From Deltaproteobacteria bacterium (GTDB taxonomy: Bacteria > Desulfobacterota > DSM-4660 > Desulfatiglandales > HGW-15): DNA of 7,746 nucleotides. The position numbers and the translations under genes were made by a program. Position 1 is the stretch's first letter. Each line of letters opens with the position of its first letter. Below, piece by piece: positions 6,049-7,746 of the stretch. The notes below the pieces were generated by a model that made no database searches, was not told where the DNA came from, and was given only the letters and a program-made list of their open reading frames with translations. The DNA lies in contig JAFGPH010000190.1 of NCBI GenBank assembly GCA_016926135.1, forward strand, positions 1 to 7,746, in the 5' to 3' direction.

Positions 6049-6309
6049 AAGCGGAGGGTCAAGGGAAGAGTCGAGGCCGATCAAACGCTAAAAACCCTTT
6101 CCCGATTGTCTATAACGATCCTTTCCGCGACCGATGAAATCGTTCTGGCCGCTGCCGCCCTCAAGGTGCAGTTTCCCATCTCCTATGCAGACGCCTTTGC
6201 CGCTGCCGAGGCCAAACAACACAATGCCGTTCTGGTCACAGGAGACCCAGGGCTTTTTCAACTCCAAGGATTTGTTAAGATCGAGAAGTTGAAACGCCAC
6301 CAGCATTGA
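6049..6309 (+). pseudogene. 5'-truncated VapC-like PIN-domain toxin
   Basis: The open frame carries the C-terminal two thirds of a PIN-domain ribonuclease: a helical stretch (EADQTLKTLSRLSITILSAT), ALKVQFPISYADAFAAAEAK with the third conserved acid (Asp codon at 6190), NAVLVTGDPGLF with the fourth (Asp codon at 6244), and the usual VKIEKL tail before the TGA at 6307-6309. The N-terminal part with the first catalytic aspartate (the LDTS-type motif) and the conserved glutamate is missing: sequence left of 6049 does not resemble a PIN start and belongs to the small ORF on the other strand. No ATG fits; the first candidate start would be a TTG at 6106. No VapB-type antitoxin gene precedes it. Without half of its metal-binding acids it should be inactive. 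Confidence 0.75.
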
Positions 6310-6450
6310 TCCAGACTTCTATGAAGGGTCGCTCAGGTGGGTGCAATGCTCATCGGCGGGGGGCGACCTATCTTCTGGGATATCTAAAAAAGGCTGTGTT
6401 CATGAAGATTTTGGTGGGAGGGATATCTGCTATCAGGCGAAACCGAGTAT
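6310..6450. other. Non-coding flank between the PIN remnant and the miniature element
   Basis: No convincing gene. The reading frames here are short and have no recognisable motifs. If the miniature element and one copy of its target repeat are removed, a plus-strand frame starting at the ATG near 6401 runs across the junction for only about 38 codons, which is not persuasive as a disrupted gene. Confidence 0.3.
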
Positions 6451-6744
6451 CTTTCCATTCATGCCTGTCCAAAATCGGTTTGGGCGAAAGGCAGGTGCGA
6501 GGGGTATTGCTGGTTGCGGCGTATTTCGGCCCTGGAGCAGGAGAGCGCAAGGGCCGAAATCCGCAGTGAGCGAAGCCATGGACGGCGTGGCGAACGTAGC
6601 AGAGGCAATGCCTCGAAGCCCTGCCTGCACACCAATCACGGCTAACCTTTCCCGAGAAACCCTACTCCTCTCAAAGCAGACTGTTGAAATCACTGCACCC
6701 ATGCCCGGAGCGGAAACCGATTTTGGACACCAATGCTTTCCATT
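6451..6744. mobile_element. 276-bp MITE-like element with terminal inverted repeats and 9-bp target duplication
   Basis: CTTTCCATT occurs at 6451-6459 and again at 6736-6744 as a perfect 9-bp direct repeat. Directly inside lie terminal inverted repeats 6460-6481 and 6714-6735, identical at 19 of 22 positions: both begin CAT and share TGTCCAAAATCGGTTT (16 bp, perfect), with three mismatches between. The 276-bp interior carries an 11-bp perfect hairpin (6523-6533 with 6550-6560) and no transposase motif, although a spurious 89-codon minus-strand frame crosses it. Size, TIRs and target duplication are those of a non-autonomous insertion sequence derivative. A 9-bp duplication occurs in families such as IS4 and IS1, but the parental family is not identified. 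Confidence 0.85.
6523..6560. repeat. Internal hairpin of the miniature element
   Basis: ATTTCGGCCCT (6523-6533) and AGGGCCGAAAT (6550-6560) are perfect reverse complements around a 16-nt loop. It could fold in RNA or as a cruciform; it lacks a T-run, so it is not a terminator. Confidence 0.75.
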
Positions 6745-6889
6745 ATCAAATGGCCGTGTTGAAGACTACCTGCTGCACCATTCGCCCGCTTTCGAAAGCC
6801 TGACTCACCCAGACAGAGGTCCGCAGACCTTGGGACCTCGAAAAAGCAAAGTTGACAGGCTTTGGATTGGGCATGCGGGAGAATTCAGT

Positions 6890-7525
6890 TCAACATCGGG
6901 CGGCCTTCCTGATGTCGGTGTCACTGATGAGCGGGGCCTGCAAACGTACCGGATCGCCCACATCCCGGAACAGGAGATCCCCCTTGCCCAGGAGGTTCTC
7001 GCCCCCAGTCTGGCCCAGCAGCATTCTGGATTCCTCCCCTTTCACCATCATGAGGCCCACCCGGGCCGGTATGTTGGAGTCCAGGGCCCCTTTGACGACC
7101 TCCCGGCTGGGTTGCTGGGTGGCCAGGATGAGATGAATTCCTGCAGCCCTCGCTTTGGCGCCCAGAAGGTTGATCTGGACCTCAATCTGCTTTCGTCTCT
7201 TGGGATCGCCGGCCACAAGGGCGTAGTACTCATCGCACACGCAGACGATTCGGGGCGGCACCTGGCCCGGCGAACCCGCGTACGCGGACAGGTCGGGCAC
7301 GCCTTTCTCCGAGAACAGGAGGTACCGGCGATCCATCTCGGCCACCAGGTGCCGCAGCACGTCAAGAACCGGCTGCGTGTCGGGAAACACCAGGCTTTCG
7401 GGAGTGAGCAGAAATGGCGAATCCCTGAATGCGTTGAAAGCCGTCCGTTTCGGATCAACAAGTGCGGGGGCTTCTGTGAACCCATTGCAGGGGTTGGCAT
7501 CGACTTGGAAGCGAAACCTCGATTC
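6890..7525 (-). pseudogene. FtsK/SpoIIIE-type DNA translocase motor fragment
   Basis: The frame, open from an in-frame stop at 7526-7528 down to TGA at 6890-6892, carries the second half of a FtsK/HerA-class motor: ALVDPKRTAF, DRRYLLFSEKGV, a Walker B-like IVCVCDEYYALV (near 7240-7210), the conserved LGAKARAAGIHLILATQQPS, then ALDSNIPARVGLMM and LGQTGGENLLGKGDLLF, ending LISDTDIRKAARC. The Walker A (GTTGSGKS-type) segment that must precede the DPKR strand is absent: upstream of about 7470 the sequence no longer resembles the family and soon hits a stop, and no GKS motif occurs in any minus-strand frame up to 7746. The C-terminus also stops at the end of the motor fold, without a gamma domain. 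The best candidate start is a GTG at 7388-7390. It cannot hydrolyse ATP as it stands. It may derive from a plasmid, ICE or defence-type FtsK rather than the cell-division protein. Confidence 0.75.
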
Positions 7526-7528
7526 TCA

Positions 7529-7746
7529 TTCCAGAGAGGGGTTCTCCTTTCTTCCTATAGGGTCGACAGAAAGCGGTCTTTCATTCAATCCATGGTGTCA
7601 GGAACGCCCAGGACGAGACCCCTGAACCGTGACAGAGCAGTTTGTCCATTTGGTCAAGAATGTCCCCGCTACCGAGCCTGGAGTCATGTCTGTTCTGAGA
7701 GGCGGATTGGAATGCCCGGGGAGAAAAGTGGAAGAAGATAAGCACG
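7529..7746. other. Unassigned sequence at the right edge
   Basis: No gene, RNA or repeat could be supported here. A minus-strand frame contains TPGSVAGTFLTKWTNCSVTV before a stop, but I do not recognise it. It probably belongs to the same decayed region, with whatever replaced the front of the FtsK-like gene. Confidence 0.3.

Noticed and set aside
6433..6702. 89-codon minus-strand frame over the miniature element
   Set aside because: It coincides with the element, has no transposase motif and no good start; it is more likely a spurious frame in a repeat.
6341..7741. Long 466-codon plus-strand open frame
   Set aside because: It crosses the whole miniature element and is antisense to the FtsK-like motor motifs. 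Its translation shows no domain.
1..7746. CRISPR array or rRNA
   Set aside because: No regularly spaced direct repeats and no rRNA-like sequence were seen on either strand.

Overview
The window looks like a piece of a bacterial chromosome of fairly high GC, most plausibly from a Desulfobacterota (deltaproteobacterial) or similar Gram-negative lineage. That assignment is inference: it rests on the type IV pilus style genes, the codon use and the gene families, and no rRNA or other phylogenetic marker is present.

Left part (118-3654, + strand): a tight three-gene operon. It encodes (1) a PilB/GspE-type pilus or secretion assembly ATPase with a predicted c-di-GMP-binding MshEN domain at its N-terminus and an extra response-regulator receiver domain at its C-terminus; (2) a small single-pass membrane protein with an N-terminal B-box-like zinc site and a pilin-like C-terminal Cys module; (3) a prepilin-leader protein with the same Cys module and a second C-terminal domain. 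The last two genes overlap by ATGA. Together they suggest a type IV pilus or pseudopilus-like machine whose motor could read both a phosphorelay and c-di-GMP. No PilC, PilT or secretin gene is in view.

Middle (3655-4180): gene-poor. It holds a possible broken reading frame on the minus strand, an AT-rich stretch, then the 3' half of a tRNA-Lys(UUU) gene that begins exactly at the anticodon loop and ends with CCA and an intact rho-independent terminator. With no 5' half present, this is what one end of a tRNA-integrated element looks like. The element would lie to the left, possibly including the pilus operon.

Right part (4179-7746): an accessory stretch mostly read on the minus strand. It has an AT-richer SEC-C zinc-motif protein (PBPRA1643 family), a complete Fsr-like MFS efflux transporter with a possible translationally coupled 46-aa small ORF in front of it, a 5'-truncated VapC-like PIN toxin (+ strand), a 276-bp miniature inverted-repeat element with 22-bp terminal inverted repeats and a perfect 9-bp target duplication, and an FtsK/SpoIIIE motor fragment lacking its Walker A half. 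The mixture of intact cargo, truncated toxin, MITE and motor fragment suggests a decaying, repeatedly invaded region next to the tRNA site.
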